Shown here: positions 7,610 to 16,901 of the stretch, one piece after another | Layout of the letters: each line of letters begins with the position of its first letter | Position numbering within the stretch: the stretch's first letter is position 1 | NCBI GenBank assembly: GCA_040222455.1 | Contig: JAVKDD010000027.1 | Coordinates: forward strand, 310,001 to 374,000 | DNA: 64,000 nt | Direction: 5' to 3' | Source of the DNA: RHLJ01 sp040222455 | Lineage (GTDB): Bacteria > Bacteroidota > Rhodothermia > Balneolales > Balneolaceae | Notes under the pieces: generated by a model | The model's database searches: none | Seen by the model: the letters and a program-made list of their open reading frames with translations, nothing else | Told to the model about the DNA's origin: nothing | Position numbers and translations under genes: made by a program

Positions 7610-9226
7610 ATGAGCCAAGTCAGACCAGACGAAGTTTCAGCCATTTTACGCAAACAATTATCAGGTTTCGATAACGAAGCTGATGTATATGATGTAGGTA
7701 CCGTACTAGAAGTAGGCGATGGTATTGCACGTGTTTATGGCCTTTCTAACGTAGAAGCAGGTGAATTGGTAGTTCTGCCAGATTCGAAAGATGACGAAGG
7801 AACCCCAGCAACCGGAATGGTACTAAATCTTGAAGAGGATAATGTCGGTATTGTTCTTTTTAACGCAGCTAATGCAGTTGAAGAGGGTGATGTTGTAAAA
7901 CGAACCAAAGATATTGCTTCTATTAATATTGGAGATGGAGTATTAGGCCGAGTGATCGATCCTCTTGGGAATCCCATTGATGGAAAAGGTCCGATAACTG
8001 GTGAAACCATCAAACTTCCTTTAGAAAGAAAAGCTCCGGGTGTTATTTATCGTGAGCCAGTAACAGAACCTCTTCAAACAGGGATTAAAGCAATTGATGC
8101 TCTTATTCCAATTGGACGTGGCCAACGTGAACTTATTATTGGTGACCGCCAAACAGGTAAAACATCGGTTGCAGTTGATACAATTTTGAATCAGAAAGCA
8201 ACTCAAAATTCAGAGAAACCCGTTTTCTGTATTTACGTTGCTATAGGCCAGAAAGCTTCTACTGTTGCTAATATTTACAAAGTGCTCGAAGAAAATGGAG
8301 CTATGGAGTATTCTGTGATAGTTAGTTCTCCTGCTAGTGATGCAGCTCCCATGCAGTATATTGCACCATTCGCTGGTGCTACCGTTGGAGAATATTTCCG
8401 AGATACTGGTCGTCATGCTCTTGTTATATATGATGATTTATCAAAGCAAGCAGTTGCATACCGTGAGCTTTCTTTACTTCTGAAAAGACCTCCAGGTCGT
8501 GAAGCTTATCCAGGTGATGTATTCTATTTACATAGTCGTCTATTAGAAAGATCTGCAAAAATCATCAATGATGATAAAGTAGCTCGACAAATGAATAATA
8601 TTCCTGAAACTTTAAAACCTAAAGTTAAAGGTGGAGGTTCATTAACTGCACTTCCTGTTATTGAAACTCAGGCAGGTGATGTTTCTGCTTATATTCCTAC
8701 GAATGTTATTTCGATTACAGATGGACAGATTTTCTTAGATACTGATTTATTTAACTCGGGAACACGACCAGCGATTGATGTTGGTATTTCAGTTTCTCGT
8801 GTTGGTGGCTCTGCTCAGGTAAAATCAATGAAGAAACTTTCTGGTACATTAAAGCTCGATTTAGCTCAGTACAGAGAACTTGAAGCTTTTGCTAAGTTTG
8901 GATCCGATCTTGATCCTTCTACACAAGCTCAGCTTAGAAGAGGAGAGAGAACCGCTGAACTTCTTAAGCAGGATGTATATCAACCCCTGCCTGTAGAACG
9001 TGAAATTGTACTTTTAAAAGTAAATTCAGTAGGATTGCTTGATAAACTCCCAGTTGCTAAAATTAGTGAGTTCCAATCTCAGTTTCTTGAAACGGTATTA
9101 ACTAAGTACAGTAAAGAAATAGAAGAATTAGCCTCTACTGGTGTTTTAACAGATGATTTTGGTGATAAAGTAATTTCGACTGCACAATCAGTTATCGACC
9201 AAATACTAGCCGCACAAGAAGCTTAA
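7610..9226 (+). CDS. atpA: F0F1 ATP synthase subunit alpha
   Basis: The non-catalytic nucleotide-binding subunit, 538 residues. It has an N-terminal beta barrel, the P-loop GDRQTGKT at residues 178-185, the Walker B region HALVIYDDLSKQ, and the arginine-finger segment ISVSRVGGSAQ that completes the catalytic site on beta. Beta itself is not in this window. The gene is 25 bases after atpH and three bases before atpG. Confidence 0.98.
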   Translation: MSQVRPDEVSAILRKQLSGFDNEADVYDVGTVLEVGDGIARVYGLSNVEAGELVVLPDSKDDEGTPATGMVLNLEEDNVGIVLFNAANAVEEGDVVKRTKDIASINIGDGVLGRVIDPLGNPIDGKGPITGETIKLPLERKAPGVIYREPVTEPLQTGIKAIDALIPIGRGQRELIIGDRQTGKTSVAVDTILNQKATQNSEKPVFCIYVAIGQKASTVANIYKVLEENGAMEYSVIVSSPASDAAPMQYIAPFAGATVGEYFRDTGRHALVIYDDLSKQAVAYRELSLLLKRPPGREAYPGDVFYLHSRLLERSAKIINDDKVARQMNNIPETLKPKVKGGGSLTALPVIETQAGDVSAYIPTNVISITDGQIFLDTDLFNSGTRPAIDVGISVSRVGGSAQVKSMKKLSGTLKLDLAQYRELEAFAKFGSDLDPSTQAQLRRGERTAELLKQDVYQPLPVEREIVLLKVNSVGLLDKLPVAKISEFQSQFLETVLTKYSKEIEELASTGVLTDDFGDKVISTAQSVIDQILAAQEA

Positions 9227-9229
9227 GAA

Positions 9230-10123
9230 ATGGCAAACCTACGTGACATACGAAATAGGATAACTTCTGTTAACAATACACAGCAGATTACAAAAGCTAT
9301 GAAAATGGTTGCTGCTGCTAAGCTTAGAAAAGCCCAGGAACGTATGGTTAAGACACGTCCTTATGCATCTAAAATTCAAGATGTTGTAGGTCGATTAGTA
9401 GGTAGTAGTTCAGATTCTAACCCAATTATGCGTACAACTGAAGAAGTTAGAAACGTATTAATGATTATTGTTGGTTCTGATAAAGGATTATGCGGTGGCT
9501 TTAACAATAATTTATTCAAAGAAGTTGAAAAATCTATTGAATCAGATTTTTCTGATCATAGAGATAGTGCTACACTTTCTCTTATTACTATTGGTAAGAA
9601 AGCAGGTGCATATTTTAAAAAGCGAAAATACAATGTAATTGAGTTTCACCCTGGTTTTTTTGACGATCTCCAATATGCTAAGACATCAGAAATTATGAGT
9701 GCTGTAACTCAAAAATTTGTGTCAGAAGAATATGATGAAGTATTTATTGCCTTTAATGAGTTTAAATCTGTTATAGCTCAAAATAGAAAAATAGACAAGG
9801 TTCTTCCAATTGATCCAAGTTCAATTTCAGGTAGTAAAGATGATGCTTCTAACGATGTAAATGACTATATTTTCGAGCCTGATTCTGAAGCAATATTGGA
9901 AAAATTACTGCCATTACATTTGAATATTCAATTATGGAAGGCTGTACTCGAGTCAAATGCATCTGAACAGGGTGCAAGGATGTCGGCTATGGATAGTGCA
10001 ACTGAGAATGCCAAAGATCTGGAACGTGAGTTAAGATTGAAATATAACCAGGCTAGGCAAAGTGCAATTACGACCGAGATTTCTGAAATTGTATCCGGTG
10101 CTCAGGCACTAAGTGGAAACTGA
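9230..10123 (+). CDS. atpG: F0F1 ATP synthase subunit gamma
   Basis: The central rotor shaft, 297 residues. The N-terminal helix RNRITSVNNTQQITKAMKMV and the C-terminal helix with ARMSAMDSATENA form the conserved coiled coil, and GSDKGLCGGFN marks the Rossmann-like middle domain. It is the last protein gene of the cluster: atpD and atpC do not follow. Instead a tRNA-Ser begins five bases after the stop codon. Confidence 0.97.
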   Translation: MANLRDIRNRITSVNNTQQITKAMKMVAAAKLRKAQERMVKTRPYASKIQDVVGRLVGSSSDSNPIMRTTEEVRNVLMIIVGSDKGLCGGFNNNLFKEVEKSIESDFSDHRDSATLSLITIGKKAGAYFKKRKYNVIEFHPGFFDDLQYAKTSEIMSAVTQKFVSEEYDEVFIAFNEFKSVIAQNRKIDKVLPIDPSSISGSKDDASNDVNDYIFEPDSEAILEKLLPLHLNIQLWKAVLESNASEQGARMSAMDSATENAKDLERELRLKYNQARQSAITTEISEIVSGAQALSGN

Positions 10124-10128
10124 TTTTA

Positions 10129-10213
10129 GGAGAGTTGGCAGAGTGGTCGAATGCGGCGGTCTTGAAAACCGTTGAGGCGCAAGTCTCCGGGGGTTCGAAT
10201 CCCTCACTCTCCG
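10129..10213 (+). tRNA. tRNA-Ser (anticodon UGA)
   Basis: A perfect seven-base acceptor stem pairs 10129-10135 (GGAGAGT) with 10206-10212 (ACTCTCC), leaving G10213 as discriminator. The anticodon loop CTTGAAA lies in a CGGT/ACCG-type stem and gives anticodon TGA, which reads UCA. A long variable arm precedes the T-loop GGTTCGAATCC, as expected for a class II serine tRNA. The 3' CCA is not encoded. It starts five bases after atpG, so it may be processed from the atp transcript. Confidence 0.97.
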
Positions 10214-10217
10214 CAGT

Positions 10218-10252
10218 AAAAAATAGCCCCAATTTGGGGCTATTTTTGTTTT
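10218..10252 (+). terminator. Rho-independent terminator after tRNA-Ser
   Basis: AAATAGCCCC (10221-10230) pairs with GGGGCTATTT (10236-10245) across a five-base loop, followed by a T-rich run. It would end transcription of the tRNA and probably of the whole guaB-to-atpG run. Confidence 0.9.
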
Positions 10253-10298
10253 ATTAAATAAAAAAGAAACTAGATCGTTGTAGCGCAAATATTTACCT

Positions 10299-11696
10299 AT
10301 GATTGTACGCCTGTTTATTTTATTTCTTTTCGCAATTCTAATTGGAACTCCTATGTCTTATGCACAGGATACGCTTAGAATAAGTTTTGATCAATTTCTT
10401 GAAAGAGCACTTCTAAATTCCGGGCAAATTAAACTGGTTACTACAAAGGTTGATCTGGCTAAAAACAGAACTCAACTTGCTAAAGATCAACGGTTTTTAC
10501 CTTCGTTTGATTTTCGTTCAGAACATGCACTTGTACCAGGAGTTACATCTCCAAATGGCTTTTCTGAAGAAGAAATATATTTGGATGGAGATGCCTACAA
10601 CGATTGGGATAAAATAGGACTGTTTACAAGATTAAGAATACAAGGTGTTCAACCAGTTTTTACTTGGGGTGCAATAAACAAAGCTATAGAAGCTGCACAA
10701 ACGGCCGTAAAAGCAACAGAACAAGAATATGAAGCTACAAGAGCAGAACTAGAGCTTAGATTATTTGATCTGTATCATAGTTATGTGTTTGCTTTAGAAA
10801 TAGAACGACTATTAGCAGATGCAGAAGACAAAGTAGATCAAATTGGGCGAGCACTTGATAAACAAGTTGAAGAGAATCCCACAGAAGTGGATGAATCAGA
10901 TGTATACAAGTTTAAAGTATTTAAAGCTCAATTTGGTATTCAGAAAGAGGAAGTAACTCAAAGTCTGCTCTTTGTTCGTGAAACATGGAATTACATATTG
11001 AGAAATAGTGAACAAACTATTTATGAACCAGAAATTCGATTTTTAGATCGCGTTGAGAATAAGATTGAACCTATCAACTTTTACCAAAATAGTGCAACTA
11101 ATAATAGGGCAGAACTTTTGGGACTAGAGCTAGGTAGAAGTGCAATGCAACAATATATCGGTTCTTTAAAATCACAGAATTTGCCTGGCCTATATTTAGG
11201 CTTTACCACTACATTAGCTAGCACTCCAATTCGACCCCGGCAACCCAATCCGTTTATTAGCACCCCAGAAAATACTTTTAATACAGCTGTAGGATTTACT
11301 ATCCGTCAAAATTTGAATTTTTTCCAAGCTAAAACTTCACTTGAGCGCAGTAAGCTAGAAGTGAACAGATTAGACTTTCTTAAGGAAGCAATGCAAGATG
11401 GAATTATTTTAGAAGTTAATGAGGCTTATCGTAACGCTTCATTAGCAGAGGTAACCACAGAAAAGACTGAGGAAGCACTTCAAATAGCCAAAGAATGGCT
11501 TCGTATGGAACAATTAGACTATGATTTAGGTTTTGGAGATTCAAAAGATTTAGTAGATGCCGTTCGTCAAGAACTAGAGCTCAGACTGACAGAAATGGAG
11601 AGCATTTTCAAGTTTAATTCAGCAATAGCAAAACTTAATAAATCAGCGGGGCTCCCGTTAACAACAAGGATTGAAAAATTAAATAAGGATTTATGA
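10299..11696 (+). CDS. TolC-family outer membrane efflux protein
   Basis: A 465-residue exported protein with a signal peptide ending near SYAQD. The rest is a duplicated long-helix/short-strand pattern typical of the TolC superfamily, rich in Ala, Glu, Gln and Leu, for example QLDYDLGFGDSKDLVDAVRQ near the C-terminus. It would form a trimeric channel across the outer membrane. The next gene overlaps its end by four bases (ATGA) and encodes an MlaC-like protein, so the pair is translationally coupled. No inner-membrane pump or fusion-protein gene is adjacent. The substrate could be a lipid or a small molecule. Confidence 0.9.
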   Translation: MIVRLFILFLFAILIGTPMSYAQDTLRISFDQFLERALLNSGQIKLVTTKVDLAKNRTQLAKDQRFLPSFDFRSEHALVPGVTSPNGFSEEEIYLDGDAYNDWDKIGLFTRLRIQGVQPVFTWGAINKAIEAAQTAVKATEQEYEATRAELELRLFDLYHSYVFALEIERLLADAEDKVDQIGRALDKQVEENPTEVDESDVYKFKVFKAQFGIQKEEVTQSLLFVRETWNYILRNSEQTIYEPEIRFLDRVENKIEPINFYQNSATNNRAELLGLELGRSAMQQYIGSLKSQNLPGLYLGFTTTLASTPIRPRQPNPFISTPENTFNTAVGFTIRQNLNFFQAKTSLERSKLEVNRLDFLKEAMQDGIILEVNEAYRNASLAEVTTEKTEEALQIAKEWLRMEQLDYDLGFGDSKDLVDAVRQELELRLTEMESIFKFNSAIAKLNKSAGLPLTTRIEKLNKDL

Positions 11697-12286
11697 GACT
11701 ATTTAATATTGGATTTATGTTGCTGATAATCACATTGATTTCTGTGACTTCTATTTATGCTCAAAATACAGAGGAGCAAATCAAAACAATGCTTACTCAA
11801 CGAGATGAGCAAATAAAGGAATTGTTAGGCCCTGAAGGAAGTGAATATTCGGATGAACAAAGAACCGAATTAAAAGAAATCATTAATGGGGTCATCGACT
11901 TTGAAGCAATGGCTAAAACTGCTTTAGATGAAACTTATAATGAAATTTCTGAAGATAATAGAGTAGAATTCCTCAATCTTTTTACTACGATTGTGAGAGA
12001 TCACTCTATGAATAAGCTTGAGATTTACCGGGCAAAAGTAACTTATAATTCTATTAACGTGGAAGGTAACCAAGCCTTGGTAAAAACAATGGCTGAACTT
12101 GAGGAGGTTCGGACTCCTGTAGATTATAAGATGGAAATGGAAGATGACGAATGGGTTATCGTTGATATGAGTGTTGATGATCTTTGGACTGCAGAATCAT
12201 ATAACAATCAGTTTCAAAGAATTATCGCAAGAAGAGGATTTGATACACTAATGGAAAGCTTGAGAAAGAGAGCGGCTAAAGAGTAA
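11693..12286 (+). CDS. MlaC/Ttg2D-family periplasmic phospholipid-binding protein
   Basis: A 197-residue secreted protein with a signal peptide ending near SIYAQN. It follows the MlaC pattern: an N-terminal helical part, then GVIDFEAMAKTALDETYNEI, and a C-terminal sheet with WVIVDMSVDD leading to a final helix. MlaC proteins shuttle phospholipids between the inner-membrane MlaFEDB complex and the outer membrane. None of mlaA, D, E or F is here, so those partners must be elsewhere if they exist. The ATGA overlap with the TolC-like gene is the main contextual clue. Confidence 0.85.
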   Translation: MRLFNIGFMLLIITLISVTSIYAQNTEEQIKTMLTQRDEQIKELLGPEGSEYSDEQRTELKEIINGVIDFEAMAKTALDETYNEISEDNRVEFLNLFTTIVRDHSMNKLEIYRAKVTYNSINVEGNQALVKTMAELEEVRTPVDYKMEMEDDEWVIVDMSVDDLWTAESYNNQFQRIIARRGFDTLMESLRKRAAKE

Positions 12287-12349
12287 TCTAATTTGCCTTT
12301 AAGTTCATTGTATATATATTAGTTATATAAATATTAAGCAACCATTTTG

Positions 12350-13711
12350 ATGATGAGAAGTGCATACCTTTTTTCCATATTTATTCTATTTGTTTCTTGT
12401 AGTAATAATTCAACTTCAGTTCAAGATGATAATGATTTAGAAACGTTATCTTTCATAAATCCCGAAAATTCAGGTAATCCCCAGATAGAATCTAGTCCAA
12501 CATCAGGATTTGATTATTTAATACCAAAATTTTCAGTATTCTCTTATGAAGGAAATAACCCGAATAATGTAAATAGATCTTATGTAAATGGAGTACAAGG
12601 TTTAGCTAATGATGGGACTAACTGGTATTTATCCAATAAAGAGAATATTTATAAATGGAATGGTTCGGCTGGATTTCCATCATCGATTTCCGGGACTTCT
12701 AATTACGATTATGTTGGAATGGTTAATGTTAATGGTGGGGGGTATGATCATTATGGTGATATCGATTTCGATGAGGATCAAAACCTTCTTTATGTTCCCT
12801 TAGAAAGGAGTAATAAATCTAAAGCACCTTTACTTGTAGTATTTGATGAGGATTTAAATTTTGTAGATTATGAAATACTTACTAAGAATAATCTAGCAAC
12901 AAAAGAAGCTCCATGGGTAAGTATAGATCCAATTTCTAAGAAAATTTATACATCGAAGTTTAATAATGTAAGTGAACTATGGATTTATACAGATAGTCTT
13001 TCAAGTGAATATATTAGTATAACTCATACCTCATCATTACAATTAAAGAATGCATCAGGTCAACCTTTAACTTTAAATGGAATTCAAGGCGGAGAGTTTT
13101 CTAAAAGTGGTCATTTGTTTCTATTTGTACAAGATGGATGTAATGATAGCACTGAAGGAATTTATGTTATTGATATCAAAACTGGGAAGTTATTAAATCA
13201 TCAAAATGAAGTTCGCTGTACAGGAAGTGATCAAGAATTTGAAGGTATAACAATATGGGATTTAGATAATAATAGTAATAATGGGGGATTTGAAGGGCAA
13301 GTTCATGCTTTAAATTATGAAGACAATATTTGGTATGGAAAAAAGTTTTGGTTAAAACATTTAAGAGTAGTACCTACTACTGAAGTTATTACACCTAAAA
13401 TTGCAGGAAGCTTGCAAAATGGAAAACCTTATTTGAGTTGGGATAACATGGGGGTTGGATATAGTTATGAAGTCTATGAAGAAAATACTGCTCCAAATGG
13501 AGGTAATTCTTTATATGCAACTACTTCAGCTACTAATATCACAATTAATAAAGTTTTAGATGATCCCAATGTTTCAGGAGATTTCTATCCGTTGAGATAC
13601 TATATTCGTGCAAAGAATAATAATTTATTAAGTGATTATAGCAATAAGGCTTTATTCTTGATAGAATACAATACCTCCAATTGTGGAGGGGGAAGGTTTT
13701 GTTTTGAATAG
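12350..13711 (+). CDS. Predicted lipoprotein of unknown function
   Basis: About 453 residues with a lipobox near residue 18 (FILFVSC), so it is probably an outer-membrane or surface lipoprotein. After a Ser/Asn/Asp-rich linker the middle part shows repeated strand motifs such as WYLSNKENIYKWNG and FDEDLNFVDYEIL, suggesting a beta-propeller-like fold. A fibronectin-III-like module may occupy about residues 345-440. TTG 12347, ATG 12350 and ATG 12353 are all possible starts. Its stop is two bases before the GT2 gene, so they are likely cotranscribed. No specific function is recognised. Confidence 0.75.
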   Translation: MMRSAYLFSIFILFVSCSNNSTSVQDDNDLETLSFINPENSGNPQIESSPTSGFDYLIPKFSVFSYEGNNPNNVNRSYVNGVQGLANDGTNWYLSNKENIYKWNGSAGFPSSISGTSNYDYVGMVNVNGGGYDHYGDIDFDEDQNLLYVPLERSNKSKAPLLVVFDEDLNFVDYEILTKNNLATKEAPWVSIDPISKKIYTSKFNNVSELWIYTDSLSSEYISITHTSSLQLKNASGQPLTLNGIQGGEFSKSGHLFLFVQDGCNDSTEGIYVIDIKTGKLLNHQNEVRCTGSDQEFEGITIWDLDNNSNNGGFEGQVHALNYEDNIWYGKKFWLKHLRVVPTTEVITPKIAGSLQNGKPYLSWDNMGVGYSYEVYEENTAPNGGNSLYATTSATNITINKVLDDPNVSGDFYPLRYYIRAKNNNLLSDYSNKALFLIEYNTSNCGGGRFCFE

Positions 13712-13713
13712 AA

Positions 13714-14565
13714 ATGCAGATTAAAGCCTCGGTTATTATTCGTTCATATAACCGAGTAGAAGCTTTATGTGAACTACTTGAGATTTTACTATTACAAGAC
13801 TTTGATTCCTTTGAGATTGTGATTGTTGAGCAATCGACTGAGTATAAAAAAGAATCTTGGAATAAGCTTTTATTATTAAGCAGTAGCCCAAAGGTTAAAC
13901 TTTTAACTTATGAACCTTTAGGTGGACCAAGAGCCAGGAATGAAGGTGTCAAAAATGCATCCGGAGAAATTCTGATCTTCATCGATGATGATGATTTACC
14001 AACCTCTACAAACTGGATAAGTAAACATATTGAAGCTTATCAAAATCCCAAGTTAGTAGGGTTTACAGGAAGGCATATTTTTGAAGGAAATTCTAATTGT
14101 CCGTATGTGCCATGGCTGCGATGGTACATAAGGAGGAAGGTGATGAGTTATAGTTTTTTAAAGCTCCCTTACACATTTGCACAATTTGATGAAGATGTAC
14201 CGAATGTTGGGTGGCTTCATGGAACGAATTCATCCATAAGAAAAGACTGGGCATTAAAAGCGGGTCTTTGGGATACCCATGTCAAAAATCAGGATGAACA
14301 TTCTTTCGCATTCAAATTACAACCTTTCTTAACAGATGGTTTTCATTTGGAGTTTAAAAAAGAACCTGCGGTTATCAGAAGAATGAATATTGGCGGAGGA
14401 ATGGGGAAAAGGAAGTTTTCTATTCGAAGAGAATTTCAAAACCAGTATAGGTACTTTAAGCACACCGTTTTCCGATACTTCCCAGAATTAAAAAAATACT
14501 ACCCATTTATTTTGATACTAATTAGTGGAAAAGTGGTAATGAAATTCCCTCGAACCTTATTCTAG
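13714..14565 (+). CDS. Glycosyltransferase family 2
   Basis: A 283-residue GT-A fold enzyme. The nucleotide-binding strand ASVIIRSYNRVEALCELLEI, the PRARNEGVKNASGEILIFID region with its DDDD metal-binding motif, and the acceptor region around DEHSFAFKLQ are all present. No membrane helix is needed for the core. It follows the lipoprotein gene by two bases and precedes a Wzi-like porin, so it probably adds a sugar in capsule, O-antigen or exopolysaccharide synthesis. Specificity cannot be predicted. Confidence 0.92.
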   Translation: MQIKASVIIRSYNRVEALCELLEILLLQDFDSFEIVIVEQSTEYKKESWNKLLLLSSSPKVKLLTYEPLGGPRARNEGVKNASGEILIFIDDDDLPTSTNWISKHIEAYQNPKLVGFTGRHIFEGNSNCPYVPWLRWYIRRKVMSYSFLKLPYTFAQFDEDVPNVGWLHGTNSSIRKDWALKAGLWDTHVKNQDEHSFAFKLQPFLTDGFHLEFKKEPAVIRRMNIGGGMGKRKFSIRREFQNQYRYFKHTVFRYFPELKKYYPFILILISGKVVMKFPRTLF

Positions 14566-14626
14566 GTCAATTTTAAAAAAATTATAGCAGTATATTCAAG
14601 ACACTGTCGCACAACTACTTTTAGAT

Positions 14627-16057
14627 ATGTCCCAAAAGGTTATTTCTTATTTCTTTTTTCTATTCCTGATTTTGATTTCAATCTCTGTTTCTGCTCAAAC
14701 CAAACACAACTTTTCATTTATTCTAAAGACAAACGTTGGTAATGATTCTCCTTATTGGTTTCATACTAATCGGGATGGAATAATAGACGACTCAGGTCTA
14801 GGTTCTTATTTAATATTTGATTCTGCTTATGAAAAAAAATTTAAGAACGACTTTACAGTATCCTATAAAATATCTCCAGTTGTTAGGTGGTCATCGAATT
14901 CTAAGATTTTATTCCCTCTTATAAATACTAAAATATCTTATAAGAAAATAAATATCCAAATAGGAAGATTTAATTATGAGGAGCTGCATCGATTAGAAGA
15001 ATTAAGAACAGGATCTTTTGTACAAAGCAGAAATGCTATCCCAATACCAAAAATTGAACTGAAAACGGATTTCATTCATGTACCTTTTACAAATGAGTTA
15101 GCAAAAGTAAAAGGAACCTTCACACATGGGTGGTTTGAGAAAGATAGAACAGTAGAAAGCCCCTTATTGCATCAAAAAACATTTTATTTATTAATAGGTA
15201 GAGAAAATAAATTCAATATTTATGCTGGGCTTGTACATAGTGTGATGTGGGGAGGGTTTTCAAATATCGAATCTATTGGAAATATTCCAGAAAGCTTCAA
15301 TGATTTTATTAGATCTGTTTTTTTAGGGAGAGGGAGTGATGATGCACCATTAAATGATCAAAATTATTATCAGGGTAACCAGTTAGGAATCTACGATTTG
15401 GGCATTTCGTTTAAAAAACGAGATTGGGACATTGAATTATATAAACAGTTTTTATTTGAAGACTATGATGGGGTAGTTTTAAGAAATTTTCAAGATGGGA
15501 TAATTGGAGTTACCTTAGAGAAAATGAATCTCCATAATTCTCGCAAATTGGTTGAGGGGATAAACTATGAATACATATATACCAAGTTCCAAAATGGTCG
15601 TATTCACATATCGCCCAATAGTACGACTAGTGGAAGAGATGATTATTATAGCCATACCATCTATCAAAACGGATGGACAAGCTTTGGACGGGTGATAGGG
15701 AATCCTTTAATAACAGTTAGACAGAATAGAGATATAAATGAGTATTTGATTGAGAATAATCGTGTTGTAGCTCATCATATTGGTTTAAGAGGAGATGTTT
15801 TAAAAAATATAGATTATATATTTAAAGCAACCTTTTCTAATAATCATGGGAGATATTTAGAAGAACAAAGAGCAGAGAATTATTCACAAGAGTATAAGTT
15901 TGATCCACCTCTAAAACAGCTTTCATTGTATTTAATGCTAACAAAAAAATCTGAAAAGTGGCAGAGTATAGATTTCAGTTTTGCAATAGCTGGAGATATA
16001 GGCGAACTCTATCAAAACAGGTTTGGTATTCAATTTGGAATCAAAAAAGGCCTATAA
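14627..16057 (+). CDS. Capsule assembly Wzi-family outer membrane protein
   Basis: A 476-residue exported protein with a signal peptide ending near SVSAQ. The early motif SPYWFHTNRDGIID and the later GLVHSVMWGGFS are characteristic of Bacteroidota members of the Wzi family, a beta-barrel that anchors capsule to the cell surface in E. coli. The pattern of alternating strands and aromatic girdle residues supports a barrel of about 18 strands. It lies between a GT2 gene and a methyltransferase gene in the same direction, which fits a surface-polysaccharide locus. Confidence 0.85.
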   Translation: MSQKVISYFFFLFLILISISVSAQTKHNFSFILKTNVGNDSPYWFHTNRDGIIDDSGLGSYLIFDSAYEKKFKNDFTVSYKISPVVRWSSNSKILFPLINTKISYKKINIQIGRFNYEELHRLEELRTGSFVQSRNAIPIPKIELKTDFIHVPFTNELAKVKGTFTHGWFEKDRTVESPLLHQKTFYLLIGRENKFNIYAGLVHSVMWGGFSNIESIGNIPESFNDFIRSVFLGRGSDDAPLNDQNYYQGNQLGIYDLGISFKKRDWDIELYKQFLFEDYDGVVLRNFQDGIIGVTLEKMNLHNSRKLVEGINYEYIYTKFQNGRIHISPNSTTSGRDDYYSHTIYQNGWTSFGRVIGNPLITVRQNRDINEYLIENNRVVAHHIGLRGDVLKNIDYIFKATFSNNHGRYLEEQRAENYSQEYKFDPPLKQLSLYLMLTKKSEKWQSIDFSFAIAGDIGELYQNRFGIQFGIKKGL

Positions 16058-16133
16058 TTCAAATATAATTTTAAGTAAATATCTTTAGAGGAAAGTACTA
16101 TCATACTTAGGTGGTATTAGTAACTCAAAATAG

Positions 16134-16877
16134 ATGATTAACTCTATGAACAATAAAATAAAAAAATCGATTTATTCACTGTTTATCTCTCAGCTATATG
16201 ACGACGTAGTTTTTAAGTTCAAAAGAAATGTTTTAAAAAAGCAAATGAGTGTGCCTTGGATGAGGTATCGGGAAATAGAGTTAATTAAGGATCTTATACT
16301 GAATATAAATCCAAACAATGTTTTGGAATGGGGTGCTGGAACTGGGACAGAGTTTTTTACTAATTATATAGCTAAAGACTCTAAATGGGTTTCAATTGAA
16401 CACAATGAGGAATGGGCTGAGTCGGTAGCGAAACGAAATAAAAAGCCAAATGTCTCTATACAATTTAAAGGTCCTAATAGCGAGCCAACACCCGGTATAT
16501 ATTATGGATTGGTTGATTATACAATAAATGATGGGACTTACGAAGACTTTAAGGATTACATTGAATATCCAGCAGAACACGCACCTTATGATTTAATTTT
16601 AATAGATGGCAGAGCTAGAACTGAATGTTTAAAAAAGTCAGTTGATTTGTTAAGTAGTGATGGGGTGGTAGTATTACATGATGCGAATAGGGCACAATAT
16701 CATGAAGGATTCAAAGACTATAAACAGGGCATATTATTTGAAGATCAAAGGGAATCTTCAGGAGGGATATGGATTGGTACAAATAGTGAAATACCACTTT
16801 CTGATATTTTAGATTTAGAAACATATTCAAAACTTTGGGAATTATACATCAACTTTGGCAAACTGATCAAAGTTTAG
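16134..16877 (+). CDS. Class I SAM-dependent methyltransferase-like protein
   Basis: A 247-residue Rossmann-fold protein. Motif I is visible as VLEWGAGTGTEFFTNYI, motif II as WVSIEHNEEW, and the later APYDLILIDGRAR and GVVVLHDANR strands match the class I fold. ATG 16134 and ATG 16146 are both plausible starts. The setting, between the Wzi-like porin and the oligosaccharide flippase, suggests modification of a polysaccharide or its precursor, but the substrate is unknown. The C-terminus may be a lid specific to the subfamily. Confidence 0.8.
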   Translation: MINSMNNKIKKSIYSLFISQLYDDVVFKFKRNVLKKQMSVPWMRYREIELIKDLILNINPNNVLEWGAGTGTEFFTNYIAKDSKWVSIEHNEEWAESVAKRNKKPNVSIQFKGPNSEPTPGIYYGLVDYTINDGTYEDFKDYIEYPAEHAPYDLILIDGRARTECLKKSVDLLSSDGVVVLHDANRAQYHEGFKDYKQGILFEDQRESSGGIWIGTNSEIPLSDILDLETYSKLWELYINFGKLIKV

Positions 16878-16901
16878 TAATTAGAAGCGAAACTAACCCT
16901 G

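Noticed and set aside
12609..12803. A 64-codon open frame within the lipoprotein gene, other frame
   Set aside because: It lies wholly inside a longer coding frame with a lipobox start and normal composition.
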